A DNA stretch of 64,000 nucleotides from Lunularia cruciata (Eukaryota; Streptophyta; Marchantiopsida; Lunulariales; Lunulariaceae), in contig OX419755.1 in NCBI GenBank assembly GCA_948567375.1, positions 45,327,001-45,391,000 on the forward strand. Direction: 5' to 3'. Of this stretch, positions 44,941-54,600 are shown piece after piece. A program made the position numbers and the translations under genes. Below the pieces are notes generated by a model. The model was not told the origin of the DNA. It ran no database searches and worked only from the letters and a program-made list of their open reading frames with translations. The first letter of the stretch is position 1. Every line of letters starts with the position of its first letter.

Positions 44941-46212
44941 CAGACCAAAGCACGTTGGCATGGTGAGACAGATGAGGAGATGGTGCCAGGTTGGCATGCA
45001 TTGGCCTTTTTGTGTCTATTTGCAGAGGCTTTGGTGGTATCTCTCTCAGCGCATTCAGGAGGAGTTATTGAGGTCACAGATCCAGAGAGTGAAGATATTG
45101 GTACAATTCAACAAGACATTCATGATGATGTCTTAGTGATGGACTATCTTTGCACTGGTGTTGTGGGTGGCACAGTTGGAGCCAAGGAGAGAGACCGTGT
45201 TCTTCAGCAAGCCAGACGGTTCAGATTGGAGGGTAGACACCTTTTGCATGTATGGGAGGATGGTAGAGTGCGAGTAGTACCACTTCCATCTCAGAGACCA
45301 CAGTTGGTCCGTCATGCTCATGAGGAGCTAGGACATTTTGGAGTAAAGTGTACGTATAGCTTACTCCAGAGTCATTATTGGTGGCGCGGTATGCAGACCA
45401 AGGTACAGCAGTTTGTTGCCAGATGTATGGTTTGTGACCGAGTTAGAGCATCATTCAATGCTCCTACGCCACTGTTACACCCATTACCTATCATGGGATT
45501 GGGTTACCGTTGGAGTTTGGACTTCACCGGACCTTTATCGCTGACTGTGAGACATCATCGGTATGTTTTGGTGATGGTGGAGCACTTCTCTAAGTGGATT
45601 GAGTTGGTGGCACTTCCTGACAAGTCTAGTGAAGGGATAGCTTACTCGTTCCTAGATCGAGTCCTTTGTCATTTTGGTGCACCAACTGAGGTTTTGACTG
45701 ATCAAGGTACAGAGTTCTTGGAGGAGTTTCAGGTCTTGTGTGACAAGGCTTTGATTGATCACCGTACTACCTCCCGAGATCACCCTGAGGTAGATGGCTT
45801 AGCAGAGAGAGTGGTTCAGACGGTGAAGAGAGGATTGCGAAAGTATGGTTTGCAGAGAGGCCACTTGGGAGATTGGGATCTCCAATTACCTTGGTTGGCC
45901 ATGGGCTATCGGTTCAGCCGGCAAGCCTCCTTAGCATCCTTCTCTCCATACTTTCTACTCTATGGACGAGATCCTGATTTACCTGCAGCCATTCGTCGAG
46001 ATGCTACTGTAGTTTTGGACTTGGATGACCCCGATGTATGGTTGAGCGCATGTTCTCAACGGGCAGAGATCTTTTGGAGAGTGATGCCGATGGCCTTTGA
46101 GAACTTGGCGATTGCTCAGCATAGGGGTACGTTACGCTATGCTACCATTCGAGGAGGAGGTTATAGACCCTCAATCCGTCAATTTCATCCAGGCAACTAT
46201 GTATATCTATAG
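44941..46212 (+). pseudogene. Integrase of M, nearly open
   Basis: A 442-residue open frame (44,884-46,212) carries the RNase H tail and then the integrase. The zinc-binding site is HEELGHFG plus CMVCDR. The catalytic core has Asp in SLDFTGPL (45,520-45,522), Asp in LTDQGTEF (45,700-45,702) and Glu in LAERVVQT (45,805-45,807). By my count 34 residues separate the last two, one fewer than the usual 35. The C-terminal part runs to FHPGNYVYL, stopped by TAG at 46,210 where Gln would fit. It inserts element DNA into the genome. The catalytic residues are present, so this domain is the best preserved in M. Confidence 0.9.
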
Positions 46213-46557
46213 CAGACAGCACCAACGACACTTGATGTTTCTACAAGCCGTATGATCTTGAGAGTGCGTGAGGTTTTGCCATCTAGAGTCCTTGTGTTAG
46301 AAGGATGTGATGGTGTTGTTTGGAAGGATCATGTGTGCAATTGTATGCCATGCCACCTTCCAAACATTGATGGTACTATGGACCCAAGCTTGGCACTTGT
46401 ACGTGCAGGCTTGAGGTGTATGTTATGTGGCTCTTCTAGTGGAGCTGCTACTATGTTAGTGTGTGATAGCTGTTTGAGAGGATGGCATATGGCATGTATG
46501 ACTCCTCTCCTCACGATGGTTCCTCAGGGACAGTGGTTATGTCCTAGATGTACTTGA
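46213..46557 (+). pseudogene. Integrase C-terminus with terminal PHD finger
   Basis: After the single TAG at 46,210 the same frame continues (46,252-46,557): MILRVREVLPSRVLVLEGCD, then a linker with NCMPCHLPNIDG, then a PHD finger at 46,417-46,551. The ligands are C-x2-C-x11-C-x2-C-x4-H-x2-C-x14-C-x2-C, the C4HC3 pattern, with the typical VCDSC, GWHMAC and GQWLCPRC wording. The protein ends one residue later at TGA (46,555). PHD fingers in other proteins bind histone H3 tails. Chromoviruses carry a chromodomain at this place; here a PHD finger occupies it, which suggests integration targeting by chromatin mark. That role is inference. Confidence 0.9.
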
Positions 46558-46830
46558 CCTATAGCTACTTCATTCTTTATATGATATAGATTGCAGACAG
46601 GCGACTAACAATGGGGCTCCATAGCACCCGGCCTCCTGATCTTTGCCCATTAGAGGGTATACCATATACTTAGAGTATATGGCTATCTGGAGTTAGAGGG
46701 ACCTAACCGCCAGCTAGGGGGTGATTGTGGCACTTTAGAGTCTATGTATAACTTATGTGTGAGTTGTGTTTCTATAGTGTATGATGTTGACAGCAATGTA
46801 TGTTGTGTAGCAATGTATATACACACAACA
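46558..46830 (+). repeat. 3' non-coding end of M with purine tract and candidate short LTR
   Basis: A purine tract agggggtga (46,716-46,724) precedes TGTGGCACTTTAGAG (46,726). From there to 46,830 (...ACACAACA) is 105 bp with TG...CA ends. A polypurine tract just before TG is the usual start of a 3' LTR. The 105 bp does not clearly match the start of M at 37,382, so it may be a truncated LTR. Confidence 0.45.
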
Positions 46831-47583
46831 ATGCCCTTTAGAGTTGGTTTTTGATAGCATAGAAGAGTTTATATGAAGTAGCACTAAAACCATGCTATGA
46901 AATTTTACTATCACACATAGAGTAACTACCTCCAATAAGCCAGACTCCAATGGCTTGGCAGAGAGAACCAATCAAACCTTGTGCATGATGTTAGCCAAAG
47001 ATGCAAAAATAAGGGGGGGGAACATCATTGGGGCAAGAGAATTCATGCAATTCTATGAGAGTATAGGGCAACCATGAAGAAATCTATAGGTTATTCTCCA
47101 TGTCATTTGATATATGGTATTGAGTCTACTTTACCTATTCACTTTGATCTTTCTACTTTTCAAAGCATTCATAGGAAATTGGAGAAGTCACAAGGAGGTG
47201 ATGTAGATAAGTCAAAGAAGGAGCAACTCATGGAATTGGAAGAGGCAAGAGCAATTGCTATGGTTCAAGTGGAGTAAACCAAAAGGAAACAAAAGGAGAG
47301 CTATGACAAGAGGCAAGGCAAGAAGAAAATGAAGCCCTTCAAGATACAATATTTGGGTAATGTTGTTTGATTCCATTTGATTCAAGAATATGCAAAAGAA
47401 GTCCTTTCCTAAGTACTTTATACCTTTCATAGTGGAGAAGGTATGGATCAATTACACCTATGATCTAAAGGCATTGTAGGAAGACACTTTGAAAGGATTA
47501 ACTATGATAAGTTGAAGTTGTATCATAGAAGGTGAAGGGGCCTTCATTTTAAGGACAAAGTGAAATCTTAGTCCAAGGGTAAA
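46831..47583 (+). pseudogene. Element L integrase, C-terminal part, and 3' end
   Basis: The integrase of L resumes at CPLELVFDSIEEF, loses frame, and reads NGLAERTNQTLCMMLAKDA (46,946-47,010), which holds the last catalytic residue, the Glu of LAER. The frame 47,074-47,277 continues with KSIGYSPCHLIYGIESTLPI, the usual integrase C-terminal block. Purine-rich DNA before 47,584 includes gtccaagggtaaa, a possible polypurine tract for the 3' LTR. Confidence 0.8.
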
Positions 47584-48266
47584 TGTAATAACTATTGGTG
47601 CATATAGAAATATAAAGTTTTCTATTGCAAGTAATGAAGAAATATTATTTGTATGGTGTTTAGCTAAGCTTCTACATTATTCATGATTAGCTAAGGTTAT
47701 TCCTAGCTAAAATAAAGGTGACCCTATTCTAGAGGAAGAAAAAAGAGTGAGCACCACTATCTTGTCTTCTAGTGTATTTACTTGGTATTTTTCCTAGTTA
47801 TTTGACTTTGAGGAAAGAGTTCAAAACTCTTGGTCCCACAAGCCTTGTTGTGTGGATTTTTCTATAGTCCAAGGATAGCCTATGTGAAGGAATCCTTGAC
47901 TTAGTTGGTAGGTGAGGATAAGACCACCAACTCATGGGATTATTCCTATGTGCTTGGATATTTTTTTAAACTTTATTTGACTTTTAGTCTAGTAACTTCA
48001 GTTACTCCAATAATTAGTAGCTTTAGTGTATAAATTTTTCATAAGTATAGAAGCTAGGGTGAGGAGGTACTCATCATCTTTTCATTTGCAACTATCTTTC
48101 TCTCATTGTGTTTTCTAGTGAGAAATGCTTGAGTCTTGGAGGTGCCTTGGAGTTTTAGCCTTGGAGGAGTGTGATGGAGTTGGAGTTCATGGCCTTCTTA
48201 GTCCATGGTGTGCTACCCTAATAGCTATCAATGGTTCATCATGAGTGAGAGACAGGCTGGCTCGTA
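47584..48266 (+). repeat. 3' LTR of element L
   Basis: It begins TGTAATAACTATTGGTGCAT and ends near GGCTGGCTCGTA. It matches the 5' LTR at 31,209-31,878 along its length, with scattered substitutions and small indels. The divergence between the two copies shows the insertion is not recent. Confidence 0.9.
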
Positions 48267-50480
48267 GATCCTCCTTTGCTCTTGGAAAATAGTCTTGGAT
48301 TTCTTCTCTAATTCTATTCAATGCTCTTCCAAGGTTACCTCCTCCAAGTCCTTGTAGTTAAAGGCAAAGACATAAATGCTTTTGGGGATATTTCTTCAAA
48401 TCTTGCCATTTCTTCCAATCTCACCTCATTATCATTTTTGAGAGTGGAAATCCTTCTTTAGATTTCCTCTTCAATCAAGGATTTATATACATCCTTAGGA
48501 ACTTGGGGTTCAAGTAATAGATCCATCACACTCAAACTCAAATTTTTTTCCTTTAAATGTATATCCTCTTGTGTTAAACTTCCTTTTATCTCCATTTCTA
48601 TATCCATCTATATTTTTCTTTACTCTTTTCATTCATCACTTGGTTTATCCAAATCAGAAGTCTACTCCTCCTCTCAACCAAGGCCTTACAAGTAAGAGTT
48701 CATAAGTTGAATCTTGTAGCTCTCAAAAGGATATCTGCATTTGAACACCCATGATTGAGAGGATTATCTTATCTTTAATCCCTAAGAGGTTGAACTTTTG
48801 CTTGTTAACCAAACTCTATTGGTCTTGAGATCTTCAATCCACCTTCTTCATCAAGCATTGAAAAATTACAATCACTACTAAACCATCATCTACTAGTGCA
48901 TTAGTGAAAGCATACACATTCACAATCACCTTATTTTTGGATGCTTTGCTACAAGAATATTGTGTTATTGCATCCACCACTCCTACCTCTACAAGTGCCT
49001 TCTCTTTCTTGATTTGGCTCCTCTTTGAACTCAATACTATCCTTAGCTCCTTTCTCAATCATGTGTTTAAAGCGATCAATTGCACTAGTTTGATATTTTT
49101 TCTTTGACTCTTAATATTAGCCACTTTGTCATATTAGGGTTGATTGGATCAAAATTAAATTTCACTAATCCCAAGCTTCTTCCTTGGGGTTTGGTGTTGG
49201 TGTTGCTAGATACTCTACTTGATCTAGTGCTCTTACTTGGAGAGTCCTCCAAATCTTTTGCAATCTAGCTCTCTTCTTTGCTTGAGCTAGTTTGCCAACT
49301 TCCTTGGAGTGGGAGCACATTTCTTTCTCCTAAGTACTATTAATATCCACCACCTCAATTGAAGCAACTCCCTTGTTTTTTGGTATTATTACTCCTTCTT
49401 TTCTCCTATTGGGCTCACTCTTCCTCCTTTTATCATTTAGAGCTTTTGTGCAAAATTTTGCAAAATAGACTTGCTCCACACTTGAAGCAAGTGCATTCAT
49501 TAAAATAAGGTTTCTTTTGAGCTTCATTGTTCCTTGGTGGGAAATTTCCATACTTGCTATGACTTCCTCCAACATTCTGGTATTTTTTCTCCCAAAATTG
49601 CACTATATTGGTTTTCATGTCTACTATTTTCTCAATGATCTTTTTCAACTTTGCATCAATGTCTAAAATTGGTGTAGTATGAACCATCTGGTGGACCACT
49701 TGAACATGAACTACTACTCTACATCCAAGCTTTGTAAGAGAAACTAGTGTATTTATTATAGCATTCAGATTTGATTCATGTCCTTCCTAACTCTCTTCCA
49801 TGCAAATTGCAATGTTTATAACTTCAACCTATAAAGATGGCTTTTCATACTTTGCTTTGGTTCTGATTTGTAGTCTCTACCATAAAGTTCTTGGTCAAAA
49901 TTGTTCTTATTCCCACCATGGTATTGCACTTCATCTCCACCTTTTCTCAATGCCATCTTGATGACTCCCAAATTTTCCACTCTCTTTACAAAGATGTGTA
50001 TTTTCTCTCTTTCTTAGACAAATTACTCCACTCATGAGCTTCTCAAAGCTCTCATCCAAAAGAACATTCTCAATAAGAGCTTCTATCAAACCTTCCCAAG
50101 TGTCTACATTGGTATATCTACTCTAATTTTTCTATCTTTATACCATATCAAGGCTGAATCTTCCAAAAGAAGAACAAGAAGGCAACAAAGAAGCACATTC
50201 TTCCTTTCTCCTCCTACTATTTCAAATGCCATTTCTCTTGAAATCACTCACAAATACTTCTACATCCTTACTTTCCTTCTTATAGGGAATGGAAGCTAGG
50301 AAGTTATCCCATTAGTTATCATGTATCCTGATATTTATCCCATTATATTATCTCTCTTGACATGACTTCCTTTGAGGTTACTTATCTTTGATAATTTCTT
50401 CTCAAGATCCTACTCTTTTAAGCTTTCAATTCAAGAAGCAAACATTTGTATTCTCTCAAAATACTAATTATGGATGCAAA
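48267..50480 (-). pseudogene. Element K, right part: gag, protease and RT start
   Basis: On the minus strand, 48,430-48,270 reads NYKDLEEVTLEEH-stop-IE, the pre-RT block matching YKDLKDVTLEEQWIE of L. Frame 49,058-48,834 holds a protease segment, NKVIVNVYAFTNALVDDG, with LVDDG where the family has LVD-(T/S)-G. Frames 49,699-49,433 and 49,575-49,330 hold late gag with TCFKCG, the first half of a zinc knuckle. Near 50,100 the capsid block LIEALIENVLLDESFEKLMS matches L. With the RT at 29,940-31,208 this forms one minus-strand element split by L. The 5' LTR of K was not found. Confidence 0.7.
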
Positions 50481-53130
50481 AGTATGATTGTGAGACCTAT
50501 TCTCACTAAAAATCAAGTGTTTCCCATTGAAAGATAATGAATGATTTCTCTCAAATCTTAGGCTAATGAAGAATACCTTTCAAGAGTGTACAAAGAGATT
50601 TAGTTTAATTGTAGAATAGTACATCAAAGGCAACACAAAAGGAAGAAATGAAACAAACATATCTAGTATTTTTGCCTCTCACAATATGACCATCAATCTA
50701 ATACTCACACTCCTCTTTTCCATGATTCTAGAGAAAATCTCCATAATTAATTGCTAGTTTCTAATAGATGTAGGCATCCTCTTAATAGTAGCATTTTGAT
50801 CTTTACCAAATTTCTCTACCAAAGATTGAAGAATGGCTACCATACCATTGCACTCATGTCCCCTTTGATCTCCTTACACTACACAATTGGAACCCAAGAT
50901 CAACTCGCTCTATATGTTCACTTAGGTAAACTTCCAACATGCAACTCTAGATCAAGTATATCTCTCCTTTCTTGGATATTATTGCCTTCAAATATGCAAG
51001 CTTGAGCTTTAGATCCCCTCTATCCACAATTCTAATATATGATTATCAACTTTTGCAATGGTAGAGAAATTTTCACTTGGGCCGTTACTTGATTTTTCTT
51101 AAACTCTATTTGAACTCTCTTTTGAGAAATAACATATATGGTAACCTCAAGTCCAAGAGAAATTTGCAAACCCAACACTCTAGTACTCATTCCTTCCTAT
51201 TACTCTTTTGAGAGAAAAGGCAACTACATAGAACACATGAAGGATGGGAACAAGTGAAGCCATACAAGGGAGAGACAAAAGAGGTAAAATGGGGCTAGGC
51301 TCCAATAGTATCACTCTTTGGAGTAATGGTCTTTCTAAAAGATCAAGAAAACATTCTCAAACACTAGAATAGTTTACCTATATAACTTTTAAACTACACA
51401 CATCTCTTTCCTTGCAACTTTGTACTCTAATATTCTTCAAGCTACTCTTTGACTGTCTAGGCTACATAATCACACATTTTCAGCTGATTTGGATGAACCA
51501 TTATGGAGAAATAACCAAAATCCTCACTTGATCCAAATTGTATTATGGCAAAACTATACTCTTCACTTGGAAAGTTGTTTCTTAGTGCTCAAACCTGATC
51601 TCTTCTGCTCTTTATGGCACAAAGTAGCACATTTTGCCAATATACACCTCATAGAGTTTCAAGATTGAATATATAGAGAAAATAATGATGATTGTATAGA
51701 AAACCCAAGAGTAGCACTCTGCCTTTGATACTTACTTAATTTGGGCTTTTCTAGATAGAGACCATTTGGAACCTATACATCACAGCTCAAACAAATATCT
51801 CTCTTAGATTTTTTTCCTATTCGGTTTATATCTTCTCTTCTATTACCATGGAAAGTTTCAAAGCAATTGGATATATATAACTCAATCTTGGAAATTATCT
51901 TCTCAAGCTACAAATTGACACTCTTTCTCAAGTATACAAGATGTACATAATCACCTCCAAGAAATCATGGTAGAATGCAAAGTGGAAAATTGTATCCTCT
52001 TCTACAACAATAGTTGGTTCTCCCTTCCTTAACATTTCTTAACATATGTGCACTCATGACCTCCTTTTAACAAATGTAAAATTGCATTCAATACATGTCC
52101 ACACCTCTTCTAGAAAGCTCCTTAAAATAGGACCAAAAAAACACAAAACATAAATTACAATGCATTTCTTTCACCCAAGGGATAACATTAGTGACATGTT
52201 ATATTTTCACTATGTGCTAGAATGGAGTACATATTGGTATTGGTTAATATTAAGGGTAAATTAACATTCATTTCTTTCATTTCATTCATTCCTAAATTAG
52301 CATTCTCTCCTCATATCTCTCACTCCTTCTCTTATGCAAAAACTCCTGCAAAATGACCTCCAAGTAAACACTTCATTGATGTCAATTAGAAAGTCCTCTT
52401 TCACTCATAAAAAGATCCTCTACAGTTAGAGGTTCCTCCAAGATCAGCACCATAATAGGAGTGCTCTCAAGTAGAAATCTAACTCTTTACTTGGAAAATA
52501 TAATTAATACTCACAAGGCCTCACTCCCTCTCACTCACTCCACACTTAAGATAACTCAAGAAAAAAATTTCACATCTTAAGTCTCTCCTTCTATGCTCAC
52601 CAAAATTACTGTGATAAGTGCTTTGGTAAGCCCATAGAATCCCTAATTTTCCTAAATAACTATATTTAAGAAATCTTTGGTCATATGTGTAATCACATGG
52701 TTTTAAGCCTCAGATGCCTCCTTTTAGAAGCTTTTAAACATACTCTCTAGGAATCTATGACCTTCTCTTATTTAAAAATAATGATATATTCTAAGGTTAA
52801 GTCAAATCTATTGTGACCTATGTCTATTACCAAAGGTCACCAGACATGATCAAGCTAATAGGAGTTTGACACCTCCTATATACCAAGTCAATTTCACTAT
52901 GCAAAGCCCAAGATGGAGGTCCCACTCCGATATAATTTAATGTATAAAATTTCCTAAAGGTCCTACTTGAAAGTAAAATTCTCTAAAGAGATCTTACTCT
53001 ACTATAATGTAATTGAAAACTTTATAGGGGTATTATTGAGTATCTGGCAATAATACATGACATCACCATGTTAGGTATTAGTGACATTTTCTAGTACCTT
53101 TGAGCTTGGAGCGGATGTCAAGCAAATATT
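50481..53130. other. No recognisable gene; possibly 5' leader/LTR of K
   Basis: By analogy with L, K's leader and 5' LTR should lie here on the minus strand, but I could not match any stretch to the LTRs of L. The frame 50,751-51,005 (plus, 84 aa) has no recognised domain. Confidence 0.4.
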
Positions 53131-53467
53131 AGAAAAAGAGAGTTTATTTCTTGATGATTCTTAACCTTGTGTGAAAGATGTTGCTATGGATGAGTTTATT
53201 CTAAGCAAGAAAAGAACAAGAGGAGAAGACTAAAACATATGCACATTGACATAAAAGGAGAGAAGGGTTAAAAGGGCCATGCATTTGAAAACAAGGAATG
53301 AAAGATGTGGATGAAGGAGGAGGAGAAGGAGAATCTAATATGTGGAAACAGTGAGAAGTAGAAGATTTGGATGGAGACTCGAAAAAGTTTACTAAAGCCC
53401 ATAAAAAATTTGGCATCCATGTAAGCAGCTTTTTTGCAATGTCTAGTCAGAGGTAGAAGCTCAAAAG

Positions 53468-53830
53468 TTGGCAAAGATAGAGAAACAAAGAGCACAGGTG
53501 GAAGCAAAGAAAATGATGATGTCTGAGAAACTAAAACAGAAATTGGAGAAACTTCTATTCAAAGAGAGGGATGTAAAGTCAAAGAGCTTCTACTCTATGA
53601 TTATAAAATTAGCAAAAGTGGGGAAATCTGCTGATGAGATTAGTAGTTTAATGATAGTGCTCTCGTAAATTGATCATACCAAAAATAATAACACTTATGC
53701 TGATTCTAAATTTCTAATGCCAGATTACAATCCTTCTACCTTAAGTGATGGGAGTGGAAGCAGTAATTACTATCCTGTTGATTTGAATTATGATAGGAGT
53801 GATAGGTACTTTGTAATTTTATAAAAAAAG
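53468..53830 (+). CDS. Hypothetical Lys/Glu-rich fragment
   Basis: Frame 53,468-53,668 (66 aa) begins MAKIEKQRAQVEAKKMMMSE and continues EKLLFKERDVKSKSFYSM, a coiled-coil-like sequence. After its stop, another readable stretch contains YADSKFLMPDYNPSTLSDGS and GSSNYYPVDLNYDRSDRYF before a stop at about 53,822. The two parts look compositionally like real protein, but I recognise no family. A fragment of a host gene or of an unknown element is possible. Confidence 0.35.
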
Positions 53831-54132
53831 AAAACTAATATTCATTCTCTTTCATTTTTTTATGCGTTCTTGTGTACTGGTTCTTGTTATCTCATTTTGT
53901 ATGAAGGATTTATCTTATGAATGATTTACCATTTACCATTTCTCTCTCCAAGGTGAAACATCTCTAAGTGAGTTATAAAATCTTCATTCACAATGATTGA
54001 TGAAATGATCTACATTTTATATATATTCCATTAAAAAGGTTTTTTATCTCGTCGAGTTCTTTATATAAAAATAAAAGGTCAACAAGATGTCCTTTTAAGT
54101 AGGATTGAAGAATATCTTACATTAAGAGAAAT

Positions 54133-54200
54133 GGACGACGCCCATGTTGTGGCAATTCCACCTAGAAGGTAATGAGCTACTCCTACAACATTGCAGTGAC
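54133..54200 (-). pseudogene. psaA: Plastid psaA 3'-end fragment in nuclear DNA
   Basis: The minus-strand reading VVGVAHYLLGGIATTWASS matches the very end of the plastid photosystem I protein PsaA, which in plants ends VGVAHYLLGGIATTWAFF plus a few residues. The reading is lost a few codons before the normal C-terminus. A few more residues upstream (SIV block) also fit after a frameshift. It sits about 180 bp from an accD fragment, which is not a plastid gene neighbour of psaA in the usual order, so the fragment is rearranged. Confidence 0.7.
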
Positions 54201-54375
54201 AATACTTTAGGGTTAGCCCTATATGAAAATAGCTCGATGCCGGCAAAGAATTTGCAAAAAATGCAAAAATGGAATATCTTGAATACATCTTAAAAAAATC
54301 CGTAAACTCTCCATCAGAATCTTTCATACAAGGGCGAGGCGGTCAACGATCACCATGATCTTCTCCACTGTAACA
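54201..54375 (-). other. Middle of the plastid-derived segment, source not identified
   Basis: The sequence between the accD and psaA fragments has no clear source in my reading. A psaA match beginning somewhat further upstream, after frameshifts, is possible. The joints suggest plastid pieces ligated together before or after transfer. Confidence 0.4.
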
Positions 54376-54570
54376 AAACTTGCTGTAACTCCTCCTGTTG
54401 TAGGATATGTAAGAATAGCTATATAAAGTAATCTTTTTTGTGCTTGATGAATTCGTAAAACTGAAGATATTTTAACCATTTGCATTAAACTTAATGTTCC
54501 TTCTTGCATACAAGCTCCACCAGAAGAACAAACTATAATAATGGCATTGATGCTCTAGTGGCATATTCAA
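54376..54570 (-). pseudogene. accD: Plastid accD fragment in nuclear DNA
   Basis: On the minus strand the reading [17 protein letters not shown] continues as [20 protein letters not shown] and [14 protein letters not shown]. This is the central carboxyltransferase segment of plastid accD (acetyl-CoA carboxylase beta subunit; the family has SSGGARMQEG). It is only about 65 codons long, with a one-base frame change near 54,555. The match breaks off after TASF. This is a nuclear copy of plastid DNA and is not functional. Confidence 0.88.
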
Positions 54571-54600
54571 TAAGATGAGTATTTTTTTCACCTACTACAG

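Larger units (their letters stand above)
37382..46830 (+). mobile_element. Element M: Ty3/gypsy-type retroelement with C5-methyltransferase and PHD finger
   Basis: M interrupts the integrase of L. The left flank ends GGTTTAGATGC and the right flank resumes ATGCCCTTTAGAG, which together restore the expected R-F-x-C-P-L-E-L integrase segment. ATGC appears on both sides (37,378-37,381 and 46,831-46,834) as a 4-bp target duplication. The element starts TGTCATGCC and ends ACACAACA. Internal order: leader, gag with two CCHC knuckles, protease, DNA C5-methyltransferase, RT, RNase H, integrase, PHD finger. Gag to RT is one frame; RNase H to PHD is the next. M is visibly richer in G+C than its surroundings. 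I could not match a 5' LTR to a 3' LTR, so LTR status is unproven. Many TAG stops make the copy inactive. Confidence 0.85.
31209..48266 (+). mobile_element. Ty3/gypsy element L (plus), with element M nested inside
   Basis: Two LTRs of about 670-683 bp (31,209-31,878 and 47,584-48,266) bound gag, protease, RT, RNase H and integrase on the plus strand. Without M (37,382-46,830) the element would be about 7.6 kb, a usual length for the superfamily. Wording of the RT and integrase suggests the plant Tat/Athila branch. It is inserted into element K, between K's QEQRRI and NHLSMVVKEEIEKL segments. I could not read a clean target duplication. Many stops and frameshifts show it is inactive. Confidence 0.85.

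Noticed and set aside
39617-46212. Reading the many TAG codons as a recoded Gln
   Set aside because: Plants use the standard code. CAG still encodes Gln widely in the same frame, and TGA and TAA also interrupt it. Methylation-linked decay explains the pattern more simply, though a family consensus should decide.
54133-54570. Plastid genome contig
   Set aside because: The plastid pieces are under 500 bp, broken and surrounded by nuclear retroelement DNA.
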